Shown in pieces: positions 53,029-61,950 of a DNA stretch of 64,000 nt. The notes under the pieces are model-generated. The model saw only the letters and a list, made by a program, of their open reading frames with translations, was not told where the DNA came from and did not search any database. Every line of letters begins with the position of its first letter. The stretch's first letter is position 1. The DNA comes from an uncultured Eubacterium sp. Lineage in GTDB: Bacteria; Bacillota; Clostridia; Lachnospirales; Lachnospiraceae. The position numbers and the translations under genes are program-made. The stretch spans positions 15,513 to 79,512 of the forward strand of contig CAJTZX010000011.1 in the NCBI GenBank assembly GCA_910584345.1, read 5' to 3'.

Positions 53029-56000
53029 ATGAAAATTAGAATTAAAGAACATATATTGGAAGTAGGGTCTTTTAAGAACTATGATGAGTTAATGGAGAGG
53101 TTGCTGGAGCAGTGTCCTGAAAGTGAATGTAAGGATGTTATACCTTCTGATTTTTTATTTCCAGCATCTTATTCAGAAAAAATGATGTGGACATCATCAA
53201 TGATTAAGAATAACATGAGTATATATAATATTCATTTTGCAGTGTGTTTTAATAAAAATTTTAATATTGAAATTTTTAAATATGCGTTAAATGAAGTTAT
53301 CCAAGCTAATATGTTATTGAGAAGTTCTTTTCATTTTATTGATGGAGAATTATATCGAAAGACAAATATTAATGTGGAACCAAATATAGATTATTTTGAT
53401 TATCATAATGATTTGTATAGTATTGCAGATATAGTTAAAAAGATCGTTGATAAGGACATTATTCAATTTGATCTAAGCATTGCTCCACTTTTTAAAGTTA
53501 AAATTATTAATATTAGAGAGAGGGAAACAATTATTCATTTTAACTTTCATCATATTATTTTTGATGGGCCATCTGTAGGAATTTTTGTTGATCAATTGAT
53601 AGAAAAATATTCACTTATCATGAGCGGCGTCCGAATTAACAATAAAGTCAAAAGAAACGAATTTCAGATCAATTGTACAATAATAAATCGAGAGAATCAT
53701 ATGGATTCGAAATATTTCCAAGAAAGTGATTTGTTTTGGAAAAATCAGCTTGTGAGTGCGGACAAATCTCTAGTGCTTCCTAAAAATGAAATGCTGTGTG
53801 AAAAAGAACATGGGGCGAGTCAGCATGAGTTGTTTTTCACCAGTGAATTATCAGACAAAATACATAAGTTCTGTAAGGAAAATGCGATCTCTGCGTTTAT
53901 TTTGTTTATTAGTTTATACAGTGTTCTTTTATATAAATATACAAATAAGCAAGAACTGTTAATTGGTGTTCCTGTTACAACAAGGGATAATAACAGAATT
54001 AAAGATCAGATAGGCTGCTTTATTAACACTGTAGTGGTAAAAGTGGAATTGTGGGGTAATCCATCATTTCGTGAAATTTTGTATCGCGTTAAGAATAATG
54101 TTTTGTCTGTAATGGAACATTATGATTATCCTATTATGAGATTATATGAGATCTTAAAAATGAATCGAAATGAGCAAGAGTCTCCCTTATTTCAGAATGC
54201 ATTAAGCTATTTGAGTAGCCCATTTAAAGAATATATAGTGGATGGAGATATACAAGTAAAAGTTTTAGATGTACCAAGCAAAGATTCTATGTATGCTTTA
54301 TACATTGAAATTGTTAAGTATGTAAATAATTTTGTGGTAAAAATGCAATATAGTAAAAGCTCATTCGATCAAAAGTTTATTAAAAGAATGGGACAACATT
54401 ATTTATATTTGTTTGAACAGTGTATAAAAGATATTGACATGAATATTGAAGATTGTGAAATTGTTTCAGAAAAAGCAAAGAGATATATTATCGAAAATTT
54501 TAATAAAGAATCATTAAATATACCTTATAAAAATTTTTACTCTATATTAAAAGAGAATTGTCAAAAACAGGGGGGAAGGATAGCTGTTAGATATAGTGAT
54601 CAAACTGTGACATATAAGCAGTTATTGTCGCTTGTTGATCATATAGCCAATTATTTGTGGAGTAAGAATATAAGAAAAGGTAAGACTATTGGATTATTAC
54701 TTACACGAAGTCCATTATTGGTTGCAACATTGTTCGCCGTTAGAAAAATAGGTGTGACGTATGTTCCATTAGAAAATAATATTCCTACTAAGAGAATGCG
54801 ATATTATATTGATAATGCAGGTATTGAGTATATTATTATTGACAGCGAATGTGATTATGAATGTATTGATAAAAAGAATATTATTGACTTAAGAGAAGGG
54901 CTTGGCGAGGTGTGTGAAATCTGTAATGAGTGTAATGAGGATAAGGAAACGATAGCATATATATGTTATACATCTGGAACAACAGGCATGCCAAAAGGAA
55001 TTATGGCAACAGAAGAAAATGTGTACGAGTTTTATAAAGGAATTATAGAAGCTATCGATGTAGATGTGTATTCTAACTGGCTATATGCTTGTTCACTTTC
55101 GTTTGATCCACATGTGTTGGAAATAATAATTCCTTTATTATGTGGAAAGATGGTTACTATTGTACCTGATGAGGCATATTATGATATTAGCAAAATACGG
55201 AAAATAATAGTTAAGAATAATGTTGATTTTTTGCATATAACACCTACAAAAGCTGAATTAATCTTTCGTGGCGCAGATTTTGATTTGTTAAAATCTGTTA
55301 AAGGAATTGCTTTTGGCGCAGAACCATTGAGAAGAAAAATGCTGTATTTGTTACAGGATATGGGTTATTCAGGAGAAATACTTAATATTTACGGGCCTAC
55401 AGAAACTTGTTTATATAGTACTGTATGTAGAAATGTATCGTTAGATAGGACTATAACTGTTGGTAAACCAATAAGAGGTTATAACGTTTACATTTTAGAT
55501 GATAATGATAGGGTTGTACCTGTTGGCATTCCCGGACAAATTTGTATTTCCGGTAAAAGTGTTTCAAGTGGATATTATGGTAATCCGCAAATTACAAAAG
55601 AGGTGTTTACAGATGATCCGTTTAATTTAAATGTAAGGATGTACAGAACAGGTGACATAGGGAAATGGGATGAAGAGGGATCAATCATTTTTATTGGTAG
55701 GAAGGATAATCAGATTAAGATTCGTGGAAATAGGGTAGAAATAGATGAAATTGAAATTAACATTGAAAGAAAAGAGTATGTTAAGCAAGCGAAGGTAGTT
55801 TATCATAAGAATGAAAATGATGAAATAATTCTGATTGCCTATATAAAGTTAAATATTGAATATATTAGGAAAAATAATATTGAAGAAGTTAGCGGTGAAG
55901 ATATTAAAGATGATATTTCTGATATTTTGCCAGAATATATGATTCCTTCTCATTTTGTGATTATTGATGAGTTTCCTATGACCATTAGTGGTAAAATTGA

Positions 56001-56358
56001 TGTGAAACGGTTACCTCCTATAACAGCCGGAACTACTACAAATGAGTATATTTTACCAAAAACGGAACTTGAGATTTTGATTTATAAGGTTTTTGCAGAA
56101 GTTTTACAGATTTCGAGAATTAGTGTTTTGGATAATTTCTTTTCATTAGGTGGAGAATCAATGAAAGCCATGCAGGCAATTGCAAAAATGGAGGATTTGG
56201 GTTATTCTATTGATTTTAAAGATTTCTTTAGAAATCCAACAATTAAGAGTTTATCTCATAAAATGAAGGAAAAGGTTAAAATACATAATGAGATTCCTCA
56301 AACAGTAAAACAGGCTGAGTTGCTGTTAAAGATTAATAGGGGATTGCATAATGATTGA
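53029..56358 (+). CDS. NRPS, condensation-adenylation-PCP
   Basis: An 1109-residue module. The first 40 residues may be a docking piece. The C domain (about 41-480) has an intact HHIIFDG at 174-180. The A domain (about 505-1005) shows YTSGTTGMPKG, GPTETCLYST, RMYRTGDIGKW and ISGKIDVKRL with the catalytic Lys. The PCP carries Ser1044 in LGGESMKAM. Reading the specificity pocket by eye against GrsA gives D-P-L-H-A-G-I-L-Y, which I cannot match to a known amino acid with confidence. There is no epimerase or thioesterase domain. The next gene overlaps its end by eight bases. Confidence 0.9.
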   Translation: MKIRIKEHILEVGSFKNYDELMERLLEQCPESECKDVIPSDFLFPASYSEKMMWTSSMIKNNMSIYNIHFAVCFNKNFNIEIFKYALNEVIQANMLLRSSFHFIDGELYRKTNINVEPNIDYFDYHNDLYSIADIVKKIVDKDIIQFDLSIAPLFKVKIINIRERETIIHFNFHHIIFDGPSVGIFVDQLIEKYSLIMSGVRINNKVKRNEFQINCTIINRENHMDSKYFQESDLFWKNQLVSADKSLVLPKNEMLCEKEHGASQHELFFTSELSDKIHKFCKENAISAFILFISLYSVLLYKYTNKQELLIGVPVTTRDNNRIKDQIGCFINTVVVKVELWGNPSFREILYRVKNNVLSVMEHYDYPIMRLYEILKMNRNEQESPLFQNALSYLSSPFKEYIVDGDIQVKVLDVPSKDSMYALYIEIVKYVNNFVVKMQYSKSSFDQKFIKRMGQHYLYLFEQCIKDIDMNIEDCEIVSEKAKRYIIENFNKESLNIPYKNFYSILKENCQKQGGRIAVRYSDQTVTYKQLLSLVDHIANYLWSKNIRKGKTIGLLLTRSPLLVATLFAVRKIGVTYVPLENNIPTKRMRYYIDNAGIEYIIIDSECDYECIDKKNIIDLREGLGEVCEICNECNEDKETIAYICYTSGTTGMPKGIMATEENVYEFYKGIIEAIDVDVYSNWLYACSLSFDPHVLEIIIPLLCGKMVTIVPDEAYYDISKIRKIIVKNNVDFLHITPTKAELIFRGADFDLLKSVKGIAFGAEPLRRKMLYLLQDMGYSGEILNIYGPTETCLYSTVCRNVSLDRTITVGKPIRGYNVYILDDNDRVVPVGIPGQICISGKSVSSGYYGNPQITKEVFTDDPFNLNVRMYRTGDIGKWDEEGSIIFIGRKDNQIKIRGNRVEIDEIEINIERKEYVKQAKVVYHKNENDEIILIAYIKLNIEYIRKNNIEEVSGEDIKDDISDILPEYMIPSHFVIIDEFPMTISGKIDVKRLPPITAGTTTNEYILPKTELEILIYKVFAEVLQISRISVLDNFFSLGGESMKAMQAIAKMEDLGYSIDFKDFFRNPTIKSLSHKMKEKVKIHNEIPQTVKQAELLLKINRGLHND

Positions 56359-58024
56359 AAGATTCGAAATAAGTATTAAAAAACGTTATAATGAAGTTTT
56401 ATTAAAAAAATGCATTTTAGCATTAAGTGTGAGATATTCCAAACTCAGGATAGCTATTGTTGAGAAGCAAAAAGGCCTTAGTCTGATTATTAAAGATAAA
56501 TTGATCGAAAATCAAATTAGTATTTCTTTAGCAGAGAACATAGATGCAATACAAAGCGGAATAGATTATCGAGATTTCCCTTTGTTTAATGTGGTCGTAT
56601 TGCTTCAAAGAGATTCTTTTTGCGTAGTTTTGTTTATACATCAAATTATTTCATGTGAATTGGACATTGAGCATTGTATTATGTCTGATTTAGTTTATTT
56701 GTACATTAATGAGGGCAAAAATTATTGGAAAAAACATGATTTTGATTTAGTTCATATAAGTCAAAGAATCTTAGATCAGTATTCACTTGATGTGGAAGAT
56801 ATTATACCTTTATCTTATAAGCAAAGAGCGTTATTAAGTTGGAGTTTAGCATTAAAAACGAAAGGTTTGTTTGTAAAATTAAATCACATTACATTTCAAA
56901 TTTCAAACTTTGATCTGTTAAAATTCATCAGATCGATTAATATTGTAGTTGATAATAACGAAATTTTAAGATGTATTTATAAAGGGAGATTGCAATATCA
57001 AGTTATTTTTAGATCTGTAAAAACGAATATTACATATTTAGATTTTTCGGGACAATCTGAAAATCAACAGATAGTGAGCTTGGATAAAATTTCGGATCAG
57101 ATAATGGAACAAGGTTTTGATTTTTTAAATGAGACTTTGTTAAAATGTAAAATAATAAAATTAAAAGATAATTTGTATGATTTTATTACCTTTCATCATT
57201 TTAGTATTATGGATGGAATCAGCTACCGAGTATTTGTGAATTCTGTATTCAAGTGCTATTCTTTGTTAGTAGATGGAACTGAAATTACTCCCAAAGAGAG
57301 TAATTATAAATTTAAAGATTATATCATAGAAGAAATGAGATCTGTAAATAATAGTTGTGATAGGGAATTTTGGTCAAATAAAATACATGGATTGAAGACA
57401 AGATACGATTTTGAGAAGTTGAATGCATATAAAAATGTAAATAATTTTAATTATTATTGTTTTTTAAATGCAAATCAAGAAAAAAAAGTAAGAGATATAA
57501 TAAAACAATTTAGCGTTCCGCGCAGTTTGATTTTTTTTGCTCCATATTTTTTAGTTTGTAAACGATTACTTAATGAAACGAAAGTAACTATAGGAATGGT
57601 TACGAATACGTGGCAACATAGCGGAGATTATATTTTAGGTTACTATTCGAATATTCTTCCATATTATATTGAAATTTCAGAAATTATGGATATTCAGCAG
57701 TTATTTAATTTGTTACATGAACAGATGATAGAATACAAAGAGCATGAATTGTATCCTATAAATAATCTGTGTAATATTTGCTTTTCTTATGAAAATTCTT
57801 GCTATGGTGACTCCAATAATAAAAAGTCAAATGAAATTAAATTTGTTAGTTCCATAATTGAAACCAAGGGAATTACAAATCATGATTTATATTTGTCAGT
57901 GAAGGAAAAAAGAGAAGGTATTATGATTTGTGTAGAGTGTAAAGAGAATTGTTTTACGAAGAATGTGCTAAAGGAAATAGTTGATTTATATGTAAGAATT
58001 CTTGTCCAAATGGGTCAAAAATAA
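56351..58024 (+). CDS. Condensation-domain protein with altered active site
   Basis: A 557-residue protein with no A or PCP domain. From about residue 150 it is a complete condensation fold (IIPLSYKQRALLSW; later GMVTNTWQHSGDYILGYYSN). Its motif reads HHFSIMDG (His282-Gly289), one residue longer than HHxxxDG. Residues 1-145 look like half of another C domain, with HQIIS at 97-101 in the place of HHxxx. It may be a catalytically altered, cyclising or structural C protein. It is coupled to the NRPS before it. The family is clear but its activity is not. Confidence 0.8.
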   Translation: MIERFEISIKKRYNEVLLKKCILALSVRYSKLRIAIVEKQKGLSLIIKDKLIENQISISLAENIDAIQSGIDYRDFPLFNVVVLLQRDSFCVVLFIHQIISCELDIEHCIMSDLVYLYINEGKNYWKKHDFDLVHISQRILDQYSLDVEDIIPLSYKQRALLSWSLALKTKGLFVKLNHITFQISNFDLLKFIRSINIVVDNNEILRCIYKGRLQYQVIFRSVKTNITYLDFSGQSENQQIVSLDKISDQIMEQGFDFLNETLLKCKIIKLKDNLYDFITFHHFSIMDGISYRVFVNSVFKCYSLLVDGTEITPKESNYKFKDYIIEEMRSVNNSCDREFWSNKIHGLKTRYDFEKLNAYKNVNNFNYYCFLNANQEKKVRDIIKQFSVPRSLIFFAPYFLVCKRLLNETKVTIGMVTNTWQHSGDYILGYYSNILPYYIEISEIMDIQQLFNLLHEQMIEYKEHELYPINNLCNICFSYENSCYGDSNNKKSNEIKFVSSIIETKGITNHDLYLSVKEKREGIMICVECKENCFTKNVLKEIVDLYVRILVQMGQK

Positions 58025-58050
58025 CAATATAAGGTAGGAAGGTATATGTT

Positions 58051-58812
58051 ATGTTGAATAAATCAGAATTTGATAAACAATTAGAAAAATATTATTCAGA
58101 TGACAATGTTTTTGGTGTAATTTTAGTTGGTTCAAGTTCACACTATTATAAAGACTCAAATTCAGATTATGATATAGAGATAATTGTCAATAATGAATAT
58201 TATAAGCAGATAAAAAATAAGAAATTAATAATACGTGATCATAAAACAAAATTAGAAGTATTGTTTTTATCATTTTTAAATTTTGAATCAAAGATTAATA
58301 GTGTCCTTGATATTAATCATTGGCCTTATGTTAAAGGAAAAATTTTATATGATAAGAATGGATCCATTAGTAATGCAATAAAGAAAATATCGAAAATGGA
58401 AAATGATTTGTCTCATAGGATTAAATTGACATATTTTGAATTTATTATGTTAAAATCAAAAATAAGAAGAATATTGGATACTGGAGAAGAGTTGAATTTA
58501 AGATTAACTTCTTCTCAATTGGCTATTATTGCTTCGAAAATGTTTTTTCTTATCCAAAAACAGTGGCCGCCTATAATATATTGGACTGCACAGAATTTCC
58601 AATATTTAGTGGATGAGGAGCAAGCGTTTAAGTATTTATTGTTACAGGTTTTTAATGATCCTTCGATTAAAAATATTGAAAAATTGCAAAATGGAATAGA
58701 AATGCAGTTACAACGATTTGGATACGATTTTTGGTGTGATAAGGAGACCTTAATAAGTGATATTTCATCTGATGAATACATTTGCATTAGAGAAAAATAT
58801 AGTTTTTTTTAG
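58051..58812 (+). CDS. Nucleotidyltransferase-fold protein
   Basis: A 253-residue protein. The N-terminal part has the pol-beta superfamily signature: VILVGSSSHYYKD...SDYDIEI, i.e. Gly27-Ser28 and the metal ligands Asp39 and Asp41. The C-terminal helical part resembles substrate-binding domains of aminoglycoside nucleotidyltransferase-like proteins (DUF4037 type). Enzymes of this fold attach AMP or another nucleotide to a hydroxyl. Lying between two NRPS genes, it may modify the product or an intermediate, or give self-resistance. The exact family is uncertain. Confidence 0.72.
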   Translation: MLNKSEFDKQLEKYYSDDNVFGVILVGSSSHYYKDSNSDYDIEIIVNNEYYKQIKNKKLIIRDHKTKLEVLFLSFLNFESKINSVLDINHWPYVKGKILYDKNGSISNAIKKISKMENDLSHRIKLTYFEFIMLKSKIRRILDTGEELNLRLTSSQLAIIASKMFFLIQKQWPPIIYWTAQNFQYLVDEEQAFKYLLLQVFNDPSIKNIEKLQNGIEMQLQRFGYDFWCDKETLISDISSDEYICIREKYSFF

Positions 58813-58821
58813 GAGTTGTAG

Positions 58822-61161
58822 ATGATAAAAGAAAATAACAGAAATAGCAATAACATAGAATCTTATTTTAAGCTTAAAAGAATAAGTTTTGAATGTGGGG
58901 AAGATAAAAAGGATTTCTTTGATGAATTAATTGTTTCATCGTTTATTTGTACAGCTACTTTATTTTGGCGAACTCAAAAGTTTATACTGGAAACAAATTA
59001 CTATAATAAAATTATACATACTAAATCAAAAAGGATTCTTTTTGACGGTACAAGATTCGTTTCTAATAAAAAAAATGAGGTTATGAACCTTTATAAAAAA
59101 ATAATCGATATCGACATAAGTGACGAAACAATTAAGCAATGTGTTATTTTACGTTTAGTAAAAGATGAAGAAGTTATAGATGTAAATACTGATTATAAAG
59201 ATTTTGTAATTAATCTGAAAATCCACAGTAATTGTTGTGAGATAGAAACAATATATGATTCTAAGTATTTTAGTGATATGTATATTGATTCATTTCTTCA
59301 GAGTTTTAAACATATATTAGTGCAGTTATGTGATGATTCATTAACTATGCTAAGTTTCGTAACACCCAAAATAGAACAAGAAATGAATCAGCTGAATAAT
59401 TCAATAAATGGAATAGGCTATAACAATATTCAGGAGCGTTTTACTGAAGTTGTATCATGTTATAGTGGCAAAATTGCGGTTGAAGACTTGGGCGTTTCTT
59501 TATCTTATCAAGAACTGGATGAAAAGAGTAATGCTATAGCAAATATAATACAAACATATATAGGGCAGTCATCGCAAAAGAATGTATGCATATTGTTAAA
59601 TCGTTCTATAGAACAAGTTGTTGTTTTTTTAAGCGTTATTAAATCTGGGCATTGTTATATTCCATTTGAGCCTATTAATAAAGAAATGAGATTGGAATAT
59701 GTATTGAAGAATGCAGATATTCCTATTATTATAACAAAAAGTGAGTTTATGGATATGATTCCAGATGTATATTTAGAGAATGTATTGAGAATAGATAAAG
59801 TCTATGATTTATTATCAAAGACACCGCCAAAAGATATGCATACAACGAAAAAGTCATGTGCATATGCAAATTATACTTCAGGGTCGACAGGACAGCCTAA
59901 AGGAGTTGCTATTACTCATGAAGGGGTTTTAAGGCTGGCATTAAATCAAAAGGGGTTTAAGATTGACAGTGATGATGTGATATTACATTCTTCTTCGACA
60001 TCTTTTGATGCTACAACATTTGAAGTATGGTCAACGTTGTTAAATGGTGGGAGAATTGTTGTTATATCAAGAGAAAAATTGCTTTCTATAGATGGTATAA
60101 AAGATGTTATTAAAAGATGTGGAATTACGGGGATGTTTATCACATCATCATTATTTAACAAAATTGTTGATATTGATGCAGCTGTTTTTAAGAATTTACA
60201 TTTTGTTTTGACAGGGGGTGATGTTGCAATTAAAGATCGTTTTCAAACATTTAAGAAAAAGAATCCTGAGATTTCACTGGTACATGTTTATGGGCCAACA
60301 GAAAATACTACTTTTTCTACTTATTATGTGGTAGATGAAATAGATTATGAGAATAGCGATATTTCAATAGGTAAGCCAATAGACAATTCATCTGTTTATA
60401 TTGTTGATCCGGAAAATAATAGAGTTCCGCAATATGTAGTTGGTCAAATTTTAGTTGGTGGATGTGGAATTGCTAAAGGTTATATTAATAATTTAGAGTT
60501 GACAGATAAGGTATTTAGTTCCGACATTATTGCTAATGATCGAATTTATAAAACTGGTGATTATGGATATTTTGATAATAAGTACAATATACATTTTTGT
60601 GGCCGTAAAGATCGTCAGGTAAAAGTACGTGGTTTTCGGATAGAATTGGACGAGATTGAGAAGATACTTTTAGAAAACAAAGCAGTAAAAGATTGTATTG
60701 TAGTAGTTTGTGAGTGGGAGAGTTGTAAGAAAATTGTATTATATTATGTATCCAACTTGAGTGACAAAGAAGTAAGAGCTTATTTACAGGATAAATTAGC
60801 AGATTATATGTTACCGCAATATATTATTAAATTAGAAGAAATACCGATGAATTTTAATGGGAAAATTTTCTTTTCGAAGTTGAAGAAAAAATTTAAAATG
60901 ATGCAGAGAGGAAAAATCAAATCTATGGGAGATCTTGTGTATAAAATTTGGTCAGAAGTTTTGGGAAATGATGATATAGATATACATAAAAATTTTTTTG
61001 AGATAGGAGCTGACTCTCTTTCTTTAGTTACAGTGTGTAGTCGATTAAGAAAAGAGGTTTCAACGCAAATAGATATTACTTTATTACTAAGATATCAGTC
61101 GATAGAAAAACTATCAAATTATTTAGAAACAAATATAAAAAATGGTTTATATATTTATTAA
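58822..61161 (+). CDS. NRPS, partial condensation-adenylation-PCP
   Basis: A 779-residue protein. Residues 1 to about 190 look like only the C-terminal lobe of a condensation domain (CEIETIYDSKYFSDMYIDSF) with no HHxxxDG. The A domain has YTSGSTGQPKG, GPTENTTFST, RIYKTGDYGYF and MNFNGKIFF with the catalytic Lys. The PCP has Ser732 in IGADSLSLV. The pocket read by eye against GrsA is D-A-F-F-L-G-V-T-F, close to pockets for branched-chain amino acids (Ile/Val). No thioesterase follows. The ten-base gap from the nucleotidyltransferase indicates one operon. Confidence 0.88.
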   Translation: MIKENNRNSNNIESYFKLKRISFECGEDKKDFFDELIVSSFICTATLFWRTQKFILETNYYNKIIHTKSKRILFDGTRFVSNKKNEVMNLYKKIIDIDISDETIKQCVILRLVKDEEVIDVNTDYKDFVINLKIHSNCCEIETIYDSKYFSDMYIDSFLQSFKHILVQLCDDSLTMLSFVTPKIEQEMNQLNNSINGIGYNNIQERFTEVVSCYSGKIAVEDLGVSLSYQELDEKSNAIANIIQTYIGQSSQKNVCILLNRSIEQVVVFLSVIKSGHCYIPFEPINKEMRLEYVLKNADIPIIITKSEFMDMIPDVYLENVLRIDKVYDLLSKTPPKDMHTTKKSCAYANYTSGSTGQPKGVAITHEGVLRLALNQKGFKIDSDDVILHSSSTSFDATTFEVWSTLLNGGRIVVISREKLLSIDGIKDVIKRCGITGMFITSSLFNKIVDIDAAVFKNLHFVLTGGDVAIKDRFQTFKKKNPEISLVHVYGPTENTTFSTYYVVDEIDYENSDISIGKPIDNSSVYIVDPENNRVPQYVVGQILVGGCGIAKGYINNLELTDKVFSSDIIANDRIYKTGDYGYFDNKYNIHFCGRKDRQVKVRGFRIELDEIEKILLENKAVKDCIVVVCEWESCKKIVLYYVSNLSDKEVRAYLQDKLADYMLPQYIIKLEEIPMNFNGKIFFSKLKKKFKMMQRGKIKSMGDLVYKIWSEVLGNDDIDIHKNFFEIGADSLSLVTVCSRLRKEVSTQIDITLLLRYQSIEKLSNYLETNIKNGLYIY

Positions 61162-61492
61162 ATCTTTACAGTACATGGCTTTATAATTTTTACAGACGAT
61201 ATTCTTTCTGTTGGATTAGCTGTTTTAAAGTATTGATTTTTGTATTTGATTTGATGTTGCTTTCGATGATTTTCTCGAAAATAGTATAAAATACCTGCTG
61301 TAGGATTTGTCCGCTGAGTGCAAATTTGATTTCTTTCACTATCAGTAAATGGCATACCCGTTTCAGAAACCGTCTTCCATTATTGCAAGCGATAGAGGGA
61401 AAATCCTACGGAATTGGTAAATAAAATAATCTCTCTCCTTTCGGATTATGTCCGCTACGGATAGTCTCCAACCTATATGGACGAATTGATTA
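61162..61492. other. Relic region after the NRPS
   Basis: On the minus strand, 61170-61385 carries a coding-like stretch (ALSGQILQQVFYTIFEKIIE, then KQLIQQKEYRL and a stop) with no start and no family I recognise. It may be a remnant of a mobile-element gene. Nothing else is seen. Confidence 0.3.
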
Positions 61493-61818
61493 TCAGAGGA
61501 TCCTTGAAATCGCTTGTCGCAACCCGGAAGAATACGGATATGAAACCAGTCATTGGAGTCTTAATCGGATTGCGAGTGTGGTTGTTAAGGAAAGGATCGT
61601 TGCATTTATACATATAGATCAGAAAGTCTGGTACGTTTTGTTACGGAGCAGTGCCGCGGTTACGTTTGTATATCAGCCCCAAATTGCTCATGGATGAACC
61701 AGATTGAGTATGGTTTGGAATCGTAAACCGCAGGATGCTAAAGCGGAAAAGCTGCCAATATGTACAGCGATTGGAAGAAAGTATTCTGAACCTCATTAAA
61801 CAATGGAATGTTACATAA
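61493..61818 (+). mobile_element. IS630-type transposase remnant
   Basis: The frame reads YQRILEIACRNPEEYGYETS, HWSLNRIASVVV and VWYVLLRSSAA, then after a large deletion SWMNQIE and, one frame over, WFGIVNRRMLKRKSCQYVQR and LEESILNLIKQWN to a stop at 61816-61818. These are the N-terminal helix-turn-helix region and the C-terminal DDE end of an IS630 family transposase. It is interrupted by frameshifts and lacks most of the catalytic domain. Confidence 0.75.
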
Positions 61819-61950
61819 ATTCCTTTTAAATGAACTTACAAGGAAGTGCCATTAGTAGTATAGTTTACTCGGTTATTTACGCAATGATGTACCATTATAA
61901 TGAGATAAATAATTAAAAATTACAGATGAAAAATGGTTTAAGGAGAAGAG

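Noticed and set aside
61158..61355. Minus-strand 65-codon frame after the second NRPS
   Set aside because: The neighbouring frame on the same strand looks more coding-like and neither has a start with a ribosome site; treated as relic sequence.
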